A stretch of 64,000 nt of DNA from Lutibaculum sp963816555 (GTDB lineage Bacteria > Pseudomonadota > Alphaproteobacteria > Rhizobiales > Tepidamorphaceae). Position numbers and translations under genes: made by a program. Below, one piece after another: positions 54,582 through 64,000 of this stretch. A model generated the notes under the pieces. It was not told the DNA's origin, ran no database searches, and saw only the letters and a program-made list of their open reading frames with translations. Location: NCBI GenBank assembly GCA_963816555.1, contig CAWFLD010000004.1, forward strand, positions 186,001 to 250,000. The letters run 5' to 3'. Numbering within the stretch: position 1 is the first letter of the stretch; each line of letters starts with the position of its first letter.

Positions 54582-57101
54582 TCAGAACTGCTTGCCCGCG
54601 CCGAAGCGGAAGACCTGATCCTCGTCGTAGTCTTCCTTCATGAAGGCGTAGGCGACGTCCGCCCGCAGCGGCCCGAACGGCGAGTCCCAGAGGACGCTGA
54701 GGCCGACCGAAGCGCGCAGCTTGGTGTCGTCGACGTAGCAGCCCGTGGCCGCCGACCCGGCCGGGATCACGCCCCGCTGGCCGGAATGGCTCGCGCACTC
54801 CACCAGGTAGCCGGCGGGATCGCCGGGCGCACCGGTGTCGCCCGTGTCGAACAGCACGCCCGCATCCGCGAAGACCGCGCCGCGCAGGCCCAGGTCGTCC
54901 GGGATGAACGGGAACGGGAACTGCAGCTCCGCCGTCGCCGCCGCGTAGACCTTGCCGCCGAGCGCATCCTTCGCACCGCCCGGGGTCAGGTCGCGCGGAC
55001 CGAAGCCGGTGGAGTCGAAGCCGCGGACGAGATCGCTGGTGCCGGAGAACGTGTCGGTGATGAGCACGTCGTTGCTGCCCCAGCCCTCGATCGCGCCGCC
55101 ACGGACCCGCAGCATGCCGACGATCTGGTTGTAGATCGGGTGGTAGTAGCGGCCCTCGGCCTCGCCCTTCACCCACTCGACGTCGCCACCGAGGCCGGCG
55201 AAGTCGTTCGACCACTTCGCATAGAAGCCGCGGGTCGGGTGAACCATGCTGTCGAGGTCGGAATAGACGAGGTCGTAGCCGACGACCGAGTAGAGGCGCT
55301 TCCCTTCGGCCAGCTTCAGAGCCAGCGAGGCCTCGGGGTTGTAGAGCGGGTCGCCGTTGTAGCCGGCCGGGCACGAGGGCGGCGCGTTGTAGACCGGGTT
55401 GCCGGCGGCGTCATAGGACACCGGGTAGCAGAGCGCGCCGTCGTCGTAGAGCCCGCCGATCGAGATCTTGTTCTGGTACAGCCTGTACCGCGTCATCATC
55501 GACAGGTTGTCGGTCAGCTGGAAGCCGAGGCGCAGGCCGCCGCCGATCGTCTCGGACTCGAACGACGTGTTGTCGGTGTATTCCTTGTACCGGTAGAAGC
55601 CGTCGATGCCCGCCGCCAGACGCCGGCCGAGGAAATACGGCTCGGTGAAGCTGAAGTCCGCGGAGTGGGCGTGCTCGCCGATCGAGCCGCCGACCTTCAG
55701 GTACTGGCCGCGGCCGAGCAGGTTGCGCTCGGTGATCGAGACGTCGGCCAGGAAGCCTTCGCTCGTCGAGTAGCCGCCACCGACGGAGATCTCGCCCGTC
55801 GGCTGCTCCTCGACCTCGACGTTCAGCACGACACGGTCGGGCGCCGAGCCCGGCTCGTGCGTGATCTTCACCGTCTTGAAGTACTTCAGGTTGTTCAGGC
55901 GGCGCTCGGCCCGCTGCACGAGGACGCTGTTGTAGGCGTCACCCTCGGCGAAGTCGAACTCGCGGCGGATGACCCGGTCGAGCGTCCGCGTGTTGCCGCG
56001 GATGTTGATCCGCTCGACATAGGCGCGCGGGCCTTCCTCGACGACGTAGGTCACGCCGATCGTGTGGTTCTCGTAGTCGTGGTCGCCGCGCGGCCGGACC
56101 TGCGCGAAGGCATAGCCCTTCTTCGCGAGCTCGAGGGTCATGTTCTCGAGCGTCTTGTCGATCAGCTCGGCGTTGTAGACCTTGCCCGACTGGGTGAGGA
56201 TATCGCCCTGCAGCGTCTGCGGATCGACGTCGGCGACATAGGCTTCCACGTCGACGTTGCCGAAGTGGTAGAGCGGGCCCTCGTTCACCGTGATGGTGAT
56301 GTAGAAGGCGTTGCGCTCGCGGTCGAGATCGGCGACCGCCGACACGATCTGGAAGTCCGCATAGCCGTTCTTGAGGTAGAACTGGCGCAGCTTCTGCTGG
56401 TCGGCGTCGAGCCGCTCGGGATCGTAGATGTCGCTCGTCTTCAGCCAGCTCAGCCAGTTCTTCTCCGACGTCGTGATGACGTCGCGCAGCGCGCTGTCGG
56501 AGAACGCCTGGTTGCCGATGAAGTTGATGCGGGCGACGCTGGTCTTCTTGCCCTCGTCGACCTCGAAGACGACGTTCACGCGGTTGTCCGGCAGGTCGAT
56601 GACCTTCGGCTCGACGCGCGCGCTGAAGCGGCCGGCGCTGCGATAGAGCTGCAGGATGCGGCGGGTGTCGTTCTGGATCTTCGCGCGCGTCAGCACCGAG
56701 CGCGGCTGCAACTCGATCTCCTGCGACAGCACGTCGTCCTTGAGCTTCTCGTTCCCCTCGAAGGAGACGAGGTTGATGATCGGGTTCTCCTCGACGCTGA
56801 CGACCAGCTGGCTGCCGCGCATGGAGATGTTGACGTCCGAGAACAGCCCGGTGGCGAACAGCGCCTTCAGAGACTCGCTCGCGGCGGCCTCGCTGTAGGA
56901 CTGGCCGGGCTGCAGGGAGAGATACGACCGGACGGTATCGGCCTCGACGCGCTTGTTCCCCTGGACGGAGATGTCGCGGATCGTCTGTGCATGTGCGGCG
57001 GTGACGCCGAGCACCCCGCCCCCGACGGGAGCCCCCAGCATCATCAGCGCCAGGATGAGAAGGGCCAGGCCATGTCTTGTCTTACGCACCGTCCACACCA
57101 T
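54582..57101 (-). CDS. bamA: Outer-membrane protein assembly factor BamA
   Basis: 839 residues. A signal peptide ends at 'THAHA'-like 'VTAAHAQ', followed by five POTRA domains (about 40-440; e.g. 'IRDISVQGNKRVEADTVRSYL', 'RINIRGNTRTLDRVIRREFDF') and a 16-strand barrel ending in the C-terminal Phe 'FRFGAGKQF'. The 'VRGFDSTG' loop contains the conserved VRGF motif of Omp85 loop 6. It inserts beta-barrel proteins in the outer membrane. I chose ATG 57101 because the signal peptide follows directly, with AGGA upstream; an ATG at 57311 would place 70 extra residues before it. Intact 2.5 kb frame. Confidence 0.95.
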   Translation of the reverse strand: MVWTVRKTRHGLALLILALMMLGAPVGGGVLGVTAAHAQTIRDISVQGNKRVEADTVRSYLSLQPGQSYSEAAASESLKALFATGLFSDVNISMRGSQLVVSVEENPIINLVSFEGNEKLKDDVLSQEIELQPRSVLTRAKIQNDTRRILQLYRSAGRFSARVEPKVIDLPDNRVNVVFEVDEGKKTSVARINFIGNQAFSDSALRDVITTSEKNWLSWLKTSDIYDPERLDADQQKLRQFYLKNGYADFQIVSAVADLDRERNAFYITITVNEGPLYHFGNVDVEAYVADVDPQTLQGDILTQSGKVYNAELIDKTLENMTLELAKKGYAFAQVRPRGDHDYENHTIGVTYVVEEGPRAYVERINIRGNTRTLDRVIRREFDFAEGDAYNSVLVQRAERRLNNLKYFKTVKITHEPGSAPDRVVLNVEVEEQPTGEISVGGGYSTSEGFLADVSITERNLLGRGQYLKVGGSIGEHAHSADFSFTEPYFLGRRLAAGIDGFYRYKEYTDNTSFESETIGGGLRLGFQLTDNLSMMTRYRLYQNKISIGGLYDDGALCYPVSYDAAGNPVYNAPPSCPAGYNGDPLYNPEASLALKLAEGKRLYSVVGYDLVYSDLDSMVHPTRGFYAKWSNDFAGLGGDVEWVKGEAEGRYYHPIYNQIVGMLRVRGGAIEGWGSNDVLITDTFSGTSDLVRGFDSTGFGPRDLTPGGAKDALGGKVYAAATAELQFPFPFIPDDLGLRGAVFADAGVLFDTGDTGAPGDPAGYLVECASHSGQRGVIPAGSAATGCYVDDTKLRASVGLSVLWDSPFGPLRADVAYAFMKEDYDEDQVFRFGAGKQF

Positions 57102-57277
57102 CGGGTTGTCGATCCTCAGATCCGTCTTACCTTCTCGTTCCGCACGCGGGGGCAACTCGTTCGCGAACGACAGCCCGCCTCGGCGCAACGGGTTGTAGCC
57201 CTTTTGCCGGATTCTGGAAACAGCCAACACGGTTTCCCCCCCTAGATGGCCGACGCCGTTGCAGGCCGGCAACGTCC

Positions 57278-58421
57278 TCACAGATTTGCCAGGTGGCGGA
57301 TGTCGTTCCACGTGGCGAAAATCATCAGCATCAGGACGAAGGCGAGCCCCACCCTGAAGCCGATCTCCATGGCCCGCGCGCTGAGCGGGCGGCCCCGCAC
57401 CGCCTCCACCGCGTAGAACAGGAGATGCCCACCATCCAGCATCGGGATGGGCATCAGGTTAAGCAGCCCGATCGAGATCGACAGGACCGCCGTCATGTTG
57501 AGGAGCGCCGCGAATCCGACCTGCGCCACCTCGCCCGACACCTGGGCGATCCGGATGGGGCCGCCGAGCTGGTCGGTGCTCTGGGTGCCGGAGACGACGC
57601 CGCCGAGATAGCTGCCGGTCCGCTCGACGACGAACCACGTCTCCTCGAGCCCCATGACGAAGGAGGTCCAGGGCGCGTAGCGCTGCATCGAGGCCTTGCC
57701 CTCGACGACGCCGCGAATCCCCAGCCGGCCGATGCGCTGCACCGAGCCGAAGGGATCCTTCACCTCCTGCAGCTCGGGCGTGGCGGTCAGCGTCACGTCC
57801 TGGCCGTCGCGGCGGACCTTGAAGGTCAGCGGCGTGTCCGGGCTCGTGCTGACGATCCGCTGCATCTCGGAGAAGCTGTCGATCCGGCTGCCGTCGATCG
57901 ACACGACGAGGTCGCCCGGCTGGAAGCCCGCGGTGGCCGCGGCGCTGTCGGGCACCACCGTGTCGACCTGCGCCGGCGAGACGAAACGTCCCACCGTCGT
58001 GAAGAGCACGGTGAAGATGACGATCGCCAGGATGAAGTTCGCGACAGGCCCGGCGACCACGATCGCCGCCCGCGCGGGAAGCCCCTTGCCGTGGAAGCTG
58101 TCGCGCCGCTCCTCCTCCGTCAGGCGGCTGACCGCCTCGGCGTCGGGGGCGCTCGCGGCGTTCTCGTCGCCGAAGAAGCGGACATAGCCGCCGAGCGGCA
58201 CGAGCGACAGCCGCCAGCGCGTGCCGTGGCGGTCGTTGAAGCCCCAGATCTCCGGGCCGAAGCCGATGGAGAAGGCCTCGATCCGCACGCCGCACCAGCG
58301 CGCGACCATGAAGTGGCCGAGCTCGTGGAAGAACACCACCACGGTGAGCACGAAGAGGAAGGGCAGCGCGTAGATAGAGGAAGCCGCTCCCCAGGCCTTC
58401 GAGACTGTTCAACAGGGCCAT
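57278..58421 (-). CDS. rseP: Site-2 protease RseP (one surplus base)
   Basis: Corrected length 380 residues. Zinc protease motif HELGH in 'FFHELGHFMVARW', one PDZ domain ('VVPDSAAATAGFQPGDLVVSIDGSRI'), and 'NLMPIPMLDGGHLLFY' with the third ligand (Asp) are visible, with four helices. It cuts the anti-sigma factor in envelope stress. A surplus base near 58376 splits the first residues: 'MALLNSLEGLGSGFL' joins 'IYALPFLFVLTVVVFF'. 31 bases after dxr and about 175 bases before bamA. Confidence 0.93.
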
Positions 58422-58452
58422 TGCCGCTCCTCGAGCCGTTCGGTGTCGATGC

Positions 58453-59634
58453 TCAGGCGGACGCGGAAAGGTGGCTCAGCGCCTCCCGTGCCAGCTGCCG
58501 GGCCCAGACGTCCATCGCCAGCGCCTCGTCCAGGGACTGCGGCGGCGAAAGATGCTGCCCGCCAGCCCGCTCCAGTACAGCGCCCACAATTCTGGCAATA
58601 TCGAGGAAGCGCAAGCGTCCCTTGAGGAATTCGTCAACAGCGACTTCATTCGATGCGTTGAGGATGGTCGGCGCGCCGCCGCCCTCGCGCATCGCGGCCA
58701 TCGCGTGGCCGAGCGCGGGAAAGCGCACGAGATCGGGCTCCTCGAAGGTCAGGCGGCCGAGGCGCGCCAGGTCGAGCCGCTCCACCGGCGCCGCCATGCG
58801 CTTCGGCCAGGCCAGGCTGAGCGCGATCGGCGTGCGCATGTCCGGCGGCGCCATCTGGGCGATGGTCGAGCCGTCGGCGTAGCACACGAATCCGTGCACG
58901 ACGCTCTCGGGGTGGACGAGCACGTCGAGCCGCCCCGCCGGCATGTCGAACAGGTGGTGCGCCTCGATCAGCTCGAGGCCCTTGTTCATGAGCGTCGCGG
59001 AATCGACGGAGATCTTCGCGCCCATCGACCAGTTGGGATGGCGCACCGCCTGCTGCGCGGTCACGCCCTGGAGCTCGGCCAGCGTCGCCTGCCGGAACGG
59101 CCCGCCGGAGGCGGTCAGCACGACGCGCTCCACGGTGTCGCGGTTGCCGCCCTCGAGCGCCTGGAAGATGGCGCTGTGCTCGGAATCGACGGGCAGCACG
59201 GTGGCCCCGCGCTCCTTCGCGGTCCGCATGAAGCAGGCGCCGGCCGAGACGAGGCACTCCTTGTTGGCGAGCAGGATCGTCGCGCCGCGTTCGACCGCGG
59301 CGAGCGTCGGCGCGAGGCCCGCCGTGCCGACGATCGCCGCCATCACGCGGGAGGCGGGCCGCCGCGCCGCCTCGCACAGCGCCTCGGCGCCGGCCGCGCA
59401 CTCGATGCCGCTGCCCTCGAGCGCGGCCTTGAGGTCGTCATAGGCGGCGGGGTCGGCGATGGCCGCGAAGCGGGCGCCGTGGCGCCTGGCGATGTCGGCG
59501 AGGGCGGCGGCGTTCGAGTTGGCGGTCACGGCCTCGAGCCGGAAGCGCTCGGGCATGCGCGCGACGAGGTCGAGCGTCGACGTGCCGATCGACCCGGTCG
59601 CGCCGAGTATGGTCAGGCTTTCCGGCTCGCTCAT
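58453..59634 (-). CDS. dxr: 1-deoxy-D-xylulose 5-phosphate reductoisomerase
   Basis: 393 residues. NADPH-binding 'LTILGATGSIGTSTLDLVAR', 'LANKECLVSAG', the metal site 'LPVDSEHSAIFQAL' and 'HPNWSMGAKISVDSATLMNKGLELIEAHHLF' mark DXR of the non-mevalonate isoprenoid pathway. Next to uppS, it links isoprenoid supply to undecaprenyl phosphate. Intact frame. Confidence 0.97.
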   Translation of the reverse strand: MSEPESLTILGATGSIGTSTLDLVARMPERFRLEAVTANSNAAALADIARRHGARFAAIADPAAYDDLKAALEGSGIECAAGAEALCEAARRPASRVMAAIVGTAGLAPTLAAVERGATILLANKECLVSAGACFMRTAKERGATVLPVDSEHSAIFQALEGGNRDTVERVVLTASGGPFRQATLAELQGVTAQQAVRHPNWSMGAKISVDSATLMNKGLELIEAHHLFDMPAGRLDVLVHPESVVHGFVCYADGSTIAQMAPPDMRTPIALSLAWPKRMAAPVERLDLARLGRLTFEEPDLVRFPALGHAMAAMREGGGAPTILNASNEVAVDEFLKGRLRFLDIARIVGAVLERAGGQHLSPPQSLDEALAMDVWARQLAREALSHLSASA

Positions 59635-59644
59635 CAGGCTCCAC

Positions 59645-60494
59645 CTACCACAGGATCAGCCCGCCGGCGGCGTGCTCGACGCCGAGGCGGAGGATGCCGA
59701 GCACCGCGCCGGCGACGGCCACGGTGGCGAGCGCGTCGAGGCGGTCCATGACGCCGCCGTGGCCGGGGATCAGGCGGCTCGAAATCCTTCGCGTGGTAGC
59801 GCCGCTTCAGCGCCGACTCCGCGAGATCGCCCGCCTGTGCGATCGCGCTGAACACGATCGGCAGGACGAACGGCACCGGCGAGGCGCCCGGCGCGAGGTA
59901 GAGCATGAGGTTCGACGCCGCGACCGCCCCCACGACCCCGCCCAGCGCGCCGGACCAGGTCTTGTTGGGCGAGACCGCCCGCCACAGCTTCGGGCCGCCG
60001 ACGAGCCGGCCGGTGAAATAGGCCGCGACGTCGCCGGCCCAGACGACGGCGAAGAGCCAGAAGATGCAGACGAGGCCGGTCGTCGAATCGCTGCGCAGGA
60101 CCACCATGGCGATCGTCGGCAGGCCGCCATAGAGCGCCGCCGCGGCCGCTCCCGCCAGCATCGAGCGCTCGCGGGAGAGGAGCTGCGCCAGCGCCGCCGC
60201 CGCGAACAGGACGAGGAGGCCCGGCACCAGCCCCGCCGAGACGAGAACCGCGATGCCGCCGCCGACCCCGGCCATGCCGAGAAGCGTCGGCACGTCGCTG
60301 CGCTCGCGCCGCGTGATGCCGTTCCACTCCCACGCCATCGCCATGCCCGCGACCGCGCAGATGACCGCGAAGGGATGTCCGCCGATCCAGGCGAGCACGA
60401 GCGCGACGGGCCCGAGCACGACCGCCGAGGCGACGCGGATCCCGAGGTCGGCGAGCTTCGAGCGGGTTATCGGCCCGTCGGGGAGGTCCGCCAC
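59645..60494 (-). CDS. cdsA: Phosphatidate cytidylyltransferase (one surplus base)
   Basis: Corrected length 282 residues with about eight membrane helices ('VASAVVLGPVALVLAWIGGHPFAVICAVAGMAM'). The CTP-transferase signature 'KDSSRLIPGHGGVMDRLDAL' appears only after removing a surplus base near 59782. 'FTGRLVGGPKLWRAVSPNKTWSGALGG' is also characteristic. It makes CDP-diacylglycerol. 10 bases upstream of it lies uppS; the stop is 11 bases from the dxr start. Confidence 0.93.
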
Positions 60495-60503
60495 CGTGCC
60501 GAC

Positions 60504-61260
60504 CTATTCCGCCGGCTGGGACATCAGCCCGCCGAAGCGTCGCTCGCGCCGCACGTAGAGGTCGAGAGCGCCCAGGAGCTGCTCCCTGTCGAAGTCCGGC
60601 CAGCAGATCGGCAGGAAGACGAACTCGCTGTAGGCGCACTGCCAGAGGAGGAAGTTCGAGATGCGCTGCTCGCCGCTCGTCCGGATGAGCAGGTCGGGGT
60701 CCGGCACGCCGGCCGTGTCGAGCGCGCCGGTGATCGCCGCCTCGTCGATGCGTCTCGGGATCGATCTCGCCGCGGGCGGCCCGGCGGGCGAGGTCGCGGG
60801 CGGCGCGGACGAGCTCGTCGCGCGAGCCGTAGTTGAACGCGACCTGCAGGACGAGGCCGTCATTGTCGCGGGTCGCACGCTCGGCCTGTCGGATCAGCGC
60901 CAGGATGTCCGGCCGCAGGTTCTCGCGTCCGCCGATGACGCGCACCCGGACGTTGTTCGAGGCGAGCTCCTTGAGGTCGTCGCGGATGAAGCGGCGCAGG
61001 AGCTCGAGCAGCTCGGACACCTCGCTCTGCGGCCGCGACCAGTTCTCCGACGAGAAGCTGAACAGGGTCAGGTAGGGGATGCCGAGCTCGCCGACATTGC
61101 GCACGGTCTGGCGCAGCGCCTCGACGCCGGCGTGGTGGCCCCGCGCCCGCGGCAGGCCGCGCGCGGCCGCCCAGCGCCCGTTGCCATCCATGATGATGGC
61201 GACGTGGCGCGGCAGCGCGTCGCGCTGGATCTCCGGGCTTGCGGCAGCTGCGGCGAACAT
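60504..61260 (-). CDS. uppS: Undecaprenyl diphosphate synthase (one surplus base)
   Basis: Corrected length 251 residues. 'HVAIIMDGNGRWAAARGLPRARGHHAG' (catalytic Asp), 'LTLFSFSSENWSRP', 'AFNYGSRDELVRAA' and 'LLIRTSGEQRISNFLLWQCAYSEFVF' define the cis-prenyltransferase. A surplus base near 60754 breaks 'GEIDPE/RIDEAAI'. It makes the C55 carrier for peptidoglycan and O-antigen. ATG 61260 is preferred over ATG 61278. Confidence 0.93.
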
Positions 61261-61285
61261 AGGCGGTCTCCGGCGCAAAACGGCC

Positions 61286-61846
61286 CTAAACCTGCATGAC
61301 TTCCTTTTCCTTCGCCACCAGCATTTCGTCGATCTCCTTGATCGACTGGTCCGTCAGCTTCTGCACGTCGTCGCCGTAGGAGCGCTGATCGTCTTCGCTG
61401 ATCTCGTGATCCTTCTCGAGCTTCTTCAGCGTCTCCATGCCGTCGCGGCGCACGTGGCGGACCGCCACCCTCGCCTGCTCGGCATATTTGTGGGCGACCT
61501 TCACGATCTCCTGGCGGCGCTGCTCGTTGAGCTCGGGGATCGGGATGCGCAGGGTCTGGCCGTCCATCACCGGGTTGAGGCCGAGGTCCGATTCGCGGAT
61601 CGCGCGGTCGACCGCGCCGACCATCGAGCGGTCCCAGACATTCACGGAGATCATGCGCGCCTCGGGCACGCTGACGGTCGCGACCTGGTTGATCGGCATC
61701 GTGGAGCCGTAGGCCTCGACCGAGATCGGGTCGAGCAGGCTCGAGCTGGCGCGCCCGGTCCGCAAGCCGGCGAATTCCGACTTGAGCACGCTGATGGCGC
61801 CCTGCATGCGCCGCTTCAGATCGTCGATTTCGAACTCCCCGGCCAT
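61286..61846 (-). CDS. frr: Ribosome recycling factor
   Basis: 186 residues. 'DLKRRMQGAISVLKSEFAGLRTGRASSSLLDPI', 'SVNVWDRSMVGAVDRAIRESDLGLNP' and 'VRHVRRDGMETLKKLEKDHEISEDDQ' are diagnostic. It releases the 50S subunit together with EF-G after termination. Between pyrH and uppS on the minus strand; intact frame. Confidence 0.97.
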   Translation of the reverse strand: MAGEFEIDDLKRRMQGAISVLKSEFAGLRTGRASSSLLDPISVEAYGSTMPINQVATVSVPEARMISVNVWDRSMVGAVDRAIRESDLGLNPVMDGQTLRIPIPELNEQRRQEIVKVAHKYAEQARVAVRHVRRDGMETLKKLEKDHEISEDDQRSYGDDVQKLTDQSIKEIDEMLVAKEKEVMQV

Positions 61847-61918
61847 CGGGTATCCCCTTCTCTTTGTCGGCTCGTTCCGGAGGCTGTCGCCGCCAGACCT
61901 GCGGCTGCGATGTTCCGC

Positions 61919-62620
61919 CTAGCCGGCCACGCGCGTGAAACGGCCACGCCCTGCGAGGACGTCGGCCAGCGCGCCGGCGCGATGAATGTCGAACACGATT
62001 ATCGGAATGGCGCTGTCGCGGGCAAGCGCGATCGCCGCCGCGTCCATCACCTTGAGATCCCTGGCGAGAACCTCGCCGTAGGTCAGGTCGTCGAAGCGCC
62101 TGGCGTCGGGATTCGTCTTGGGGTCGGAATCGTAGACCCCGTCGACCTGCGTCGCCTTGAGGATCGCGGAGCAGTTCAGCTCCGCCGCCCGCAGCGCCGC
62201 CGTCGAATCCGTCGTGAAGAACGGCGAGCCCGTGCCGCCGCCGAGCACCAGGATCTCGCCGGCCGCGAGATACTCCTCGGCCTTGTAGCGCGTGTAGGTC
62301 TCGCAGACCGAATCCATCGGGATCGCCGACATGGCGCGCGCCGGCATGCCCGCCGCGCGGATCGCCTCGGCGACCGCAAGCGCGTTCATGACGGTGGCGA
62401 GCATGCCCATGTAGTCGGCGCTCGCCCGGTCCATGCCCTTCGCGGCGCCGGCGACGCCGCGGAAGATGTTGCCGCCGCCGACGACGACGGCGAGGCCCGT
62501 CCCGGCCTTGGCGCAGGCGGCGATCTCCGCCGCGTAGCCCTGCGCCGTCGGCAGGTCGATGCCATAGGGCGAGGCGCCCATGAGCGCCTCGCCCGAGAGT
62601 TTCAGAAGGACCCTCTTCAT
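61919..62620 (-). CDS. pyrH: UMP kinase
   Basis: 233 residues. 'VLLKLSGEALMG', 'GTGLAVVVGGGNIFRG', 'DRASADYMGMLATVMNALAV' and 'GGTGSPFFTTDSTAALRA' are the bacterial UMP kinase signatures of the amino-acid-kinase fold. It phosphorylates UMP with ATP. Follows tsf by 28 bases; a 72-base gap separates it from frr. Confidence 0.97.
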   Translation of the reverse strand: MKRVLLKLSGEALMGASPYGIDLPTAQGYAAEIAACAKAGTGLAVVVGGGNIFRGVAGAAKGMDRASADYMGMLATVMNALAVAEAIRAAGMPARAMSAIPMDSVCETYTRYKAEEYLAAGEILVLGGGTGSPFFTTDSTAALRAAELNCSAILKATQVDGVYDSDPKTNPDARRFDDLTYGEVLARDLKVMDAAAIALARDSAIPIIVFDIHRAGALADVLAGRGRFTRVAG

Positions 62621-62648
62621 GTCGCGGATCCCGCCGGACGGACCGTCC

Positions 62649-63582
62649 TCAGCGGGTGCCCGCGGCCGCCGCGACCTCGGCGGCGAAGTCGGACTCTTCC
62701 TTCTCGATGCCCTCGCCGAGCGCGTAGCGGACGAAGCCCTTGACCTTGATCGGCGCGCCGACCTGGGCCTCGGCGTTCTTCACCGCCTTCTCGACCGAGT
62801 TCTCGCCGTCGATGACGAAGACCTGCTTCAGCAGCACCGACTCCTCGTAGAACTTGCGGATCCGGCCCTCGATCATCTTGTCGATGATGTTGTCGGGCTT
62901 GCCCGACTCCCTGGCCTGCTCGCGCAGCACGCTGCGCTCGCGCTCGACGACCTCGGGATCGAGATCCTCGACGTCGAGGGCGAGCGGGTTCGTCGCGGCG
63001 ATGTGCATCGCCACCTGGCGGCCGATCGCGTCGAGCGCGGCCTTGTCGCCGGTCGAACTCGAGCGCGACGAGCACGCCGATGCGGCCGAGATTCGGCGCG
63101 ATGGCGCTGTGGATGTAGGCCGAGACGACGCCGTCGGAGACGGCGAAGGACTGCGCCCGGCGCAGCGTCATGTTCTCGCCGATCTGCGCGACGGCCTCGG
63201 TGATCTGCTCCTCGACGGTGCGCTCGGTGCCGGGGAACTTCGCCGTCTTCAGCGCGTCCGTGTCGCCGTCGACCGACAGCGCGGTCTCGGCGATGGTGCC
63301 GACCATCTTCTGGAACGTCTCGTTGCGCGCGACGAAGTCCGTCTCGGCGTTGACCTCGACGATCGCCGCCTTCTGCGTGCCGCCGCCGGCGACGGCGACG
63401 AGGCCCTCGGCCGCGACGCGGCCGGCCTTCTTGGCGGCCTTGGACAGACCCTTGGCGCGCAGCCAGTCGACCGCCGCCTCCATGTCGCCCTCGTTCTGCG
63501 CCAGCGCGTTCTTGCAATCCATCATGCCCGCGCCGGTCTTCTCGCGGAGCTCCTTCACCATCGACGCGGTGACGTTAGCCAT
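62649..63582 (-). CDS. tsf: Elongation factor Ts (one surplus base)
   Basis: Corrected length 310 residues. The EF-Ts start 'VKELREKTGAGMMDCKNAL', 'GRVAAEGLVAV', 'EVNAETDFVARNETFQ' and, after removing the surplus base near 63057, 'VLVALESTGDK' are intact. It recycles EF-Tu by nucleotide exchange. Since the gene is essential and single-copy, the break is certainly not a natural pseudogene. Preceded by rpsB with an 87-base hairpin-rich gap. Confidence 0.96.
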
Positions 63583-63610
63583 CGTGGCCTCCTGCTCGAT
63601 TCGTCTGGAC

Positions 63611-63667
63611 GATCGGCTCCCGGTAGCACCGGAAGCCGATCCAATTGTGAACGGCCGCCAGGCGGCC
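63611..63667 (-). other. Two hairpins between rpsB and tsf
   Basis: GATCGGCT-c-CCGG (63611-63623) pairs with CCGG-a-AGCCGATC (63629-63641) around TAGCA, one mismatch in 13 positions. GGCCGCC (63653-63659) and GGCGGCC (63661-63667) form a second palindrome immediately after the rpsB stop. Neither is followed by a T-run on the minus strand. They may lower the transcript level of tsf relative to rpsB or protect an RNA end. Confidence 0.6.
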
Positions 63668-63669
63668 TC

Positions 63670-64000
63670 TTACTCTTCGCCCTCGGCGAGACGCTTGGCC
63701 TGCTCGATCCAGCCGTCGCGCTCGACGCGGCCCTTGATCGCCAGCGCCTCGTCGACGCGCGCGGCGTCCTCGGGCGAGAAGGAGGCGATCTGCCAGAAGT
63801 GGAAGACGCCCATGTCGTTGAGCTTCTGCTCGATGACCGGACCGAGGCCGGCGATCTTCTTCAGGTCGTCGGGCGCGCCGCGCGGGGCCGACAGGGCCTC
63901 GAACTGCTGGTTCACGCCGGCGGCCGGAGCCTCGACACCGGTCTCGGCCGGAGCGGCCTCCTCGGCGACGGCCTCCTCGAGCATCGGCTCCTCGGACTCG
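63670..64000 (-). CDS. rpsB: 30S ribosomal protein S2, C-terminal extension (partial)
   Basis: Only the last ~109 residues are in the window; the ribosomal core lies beyond 64000. The segment starts acidic/Ala-rich ('EEAVAEEAAPAETGVEAPAAG') and then has a compact module 'DDLKKIAGLGPVIEQKLNDMGVFHFWQIASFSPEDAARVDEAL' resembling a helix-hairpin-helix pair. Rhizobial S2 proteins carry such extensions, and a similar module occurs in NuoE of alphaproteobacteria as I recall. Identity is deduced from this tail and the position immediately upstream of tsf. Confidence 0.85.
   Translation of the reverse strand, partial: ESEEPMLEEAVAEEAAPAETGVEAPAAGVNQQFEALSAPRGAPDDLKKIAGLGPVIEQKLNDMGVFHFWQIASFSPEDAARVDEALAIKGRVERDGWIEQAKRLAEGEE

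Noticed and set aside
54786..57245. Long open frame opposite bamA (over 800 codons)
   Set aside because: It is the antisense shadow of a GC-rich gene; its translation is His/Arg/Val-rich low-complexity without domain features, while the minus strand encodes a complete BamA.

Overview
The window looks like a chromosomal segment of a GC-rich alphaproteobacterium, most likely a member of the Hyphomicrobiales (Rhizobiales). The reasons are gene content and order: an aapJQMP amino-acid importer, an ehu/eut ectoine cluster, a two-domain cold-shock protein, an NDUFS4-like complex I subunit, and the unbroken rpsB-tsf-pyrH-frr-uppS-cdsA-dxr-rseP-bamA-lpxD-fabZ-lpxA-lpxI-lpxB run with an S2 protein that carries a long C-terminal extension. 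I see no phage, insertion sequence, CRISPR array or integrase.

Layout. 1-5.4 kb: end of an MscS-like channel gene, a radical-SAM/UdgX DNA-repair pair, a phosphoesterase and a GH25 lipoprotein. 5.6-9.9 kb: acyl-CoA genes (CoA-transferase A/B, MaoC, two thioesterases, an alcohol dehydrogenase) with a structured intergenic element. 9.9-14.5 kb: a polyamine-type ABC importer (PotABCD order). 14.8-20.0 kb: an LprI-like secreted protein, then a translationally overlapping cysK-alaX-sseA-SDR operon, then an AI-2E-type transporter. 20.1-24.4 kb: aapPMQJ. 24.6-29.1 kb: metC with an SGNH-like and a GSCFA gene, two tRNAs, nduFS4-like and a sulfotransferase-like gene. 29.3-32.7 kb: DUF192, cold-shock, sirtuin, gloA, tRNA-Glu and an orphan. 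32.7-37.8 kb: ectoine uptake and early degradation (ehuBCDA-eutBC). 37.9-45.1 kb: a MarR regulator and a homogentisate pathway (hmgA, fahA, maiA, MBL protein, a two-component flavin hydroxylase), interrupted by a small PIN toxin-antitoxin pair. 45.2-50.0 kb: DUF421 protein and a three-part MacAB/DevBCA-like exporter. 50.1-64 kb: the lipid A / outer-membrane / translation superoperon on the minus strand.

How the genes work together. The homogentisate genes form a likely regulon: the MarR gene sits divergently next to hmgA, and nearly the same promoter-like/palindromic element precedes both hmgA and the MBL gene. The flavoprotein plus 70-residue partner downstream resemble the 3-hydroxyphenylacetate hydroxylase pair that produces homogentisate, which would feed hmgA-maiA-fahA.

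Quality warning. I count 38 places where removing one base restores a conserved protein. All are single-base surpluses, none is a loss, and they hit essential genes (tsf, uppS, cdsA, fabZ, lpxB, rseP). They are best read as sequencing insertions, not pseudogenes. Apparent fusions (ehuD-ehuA, antitoxin-toxin) are caused by them. Coordinates below give the corrected gene extents in the sequence as supplied.
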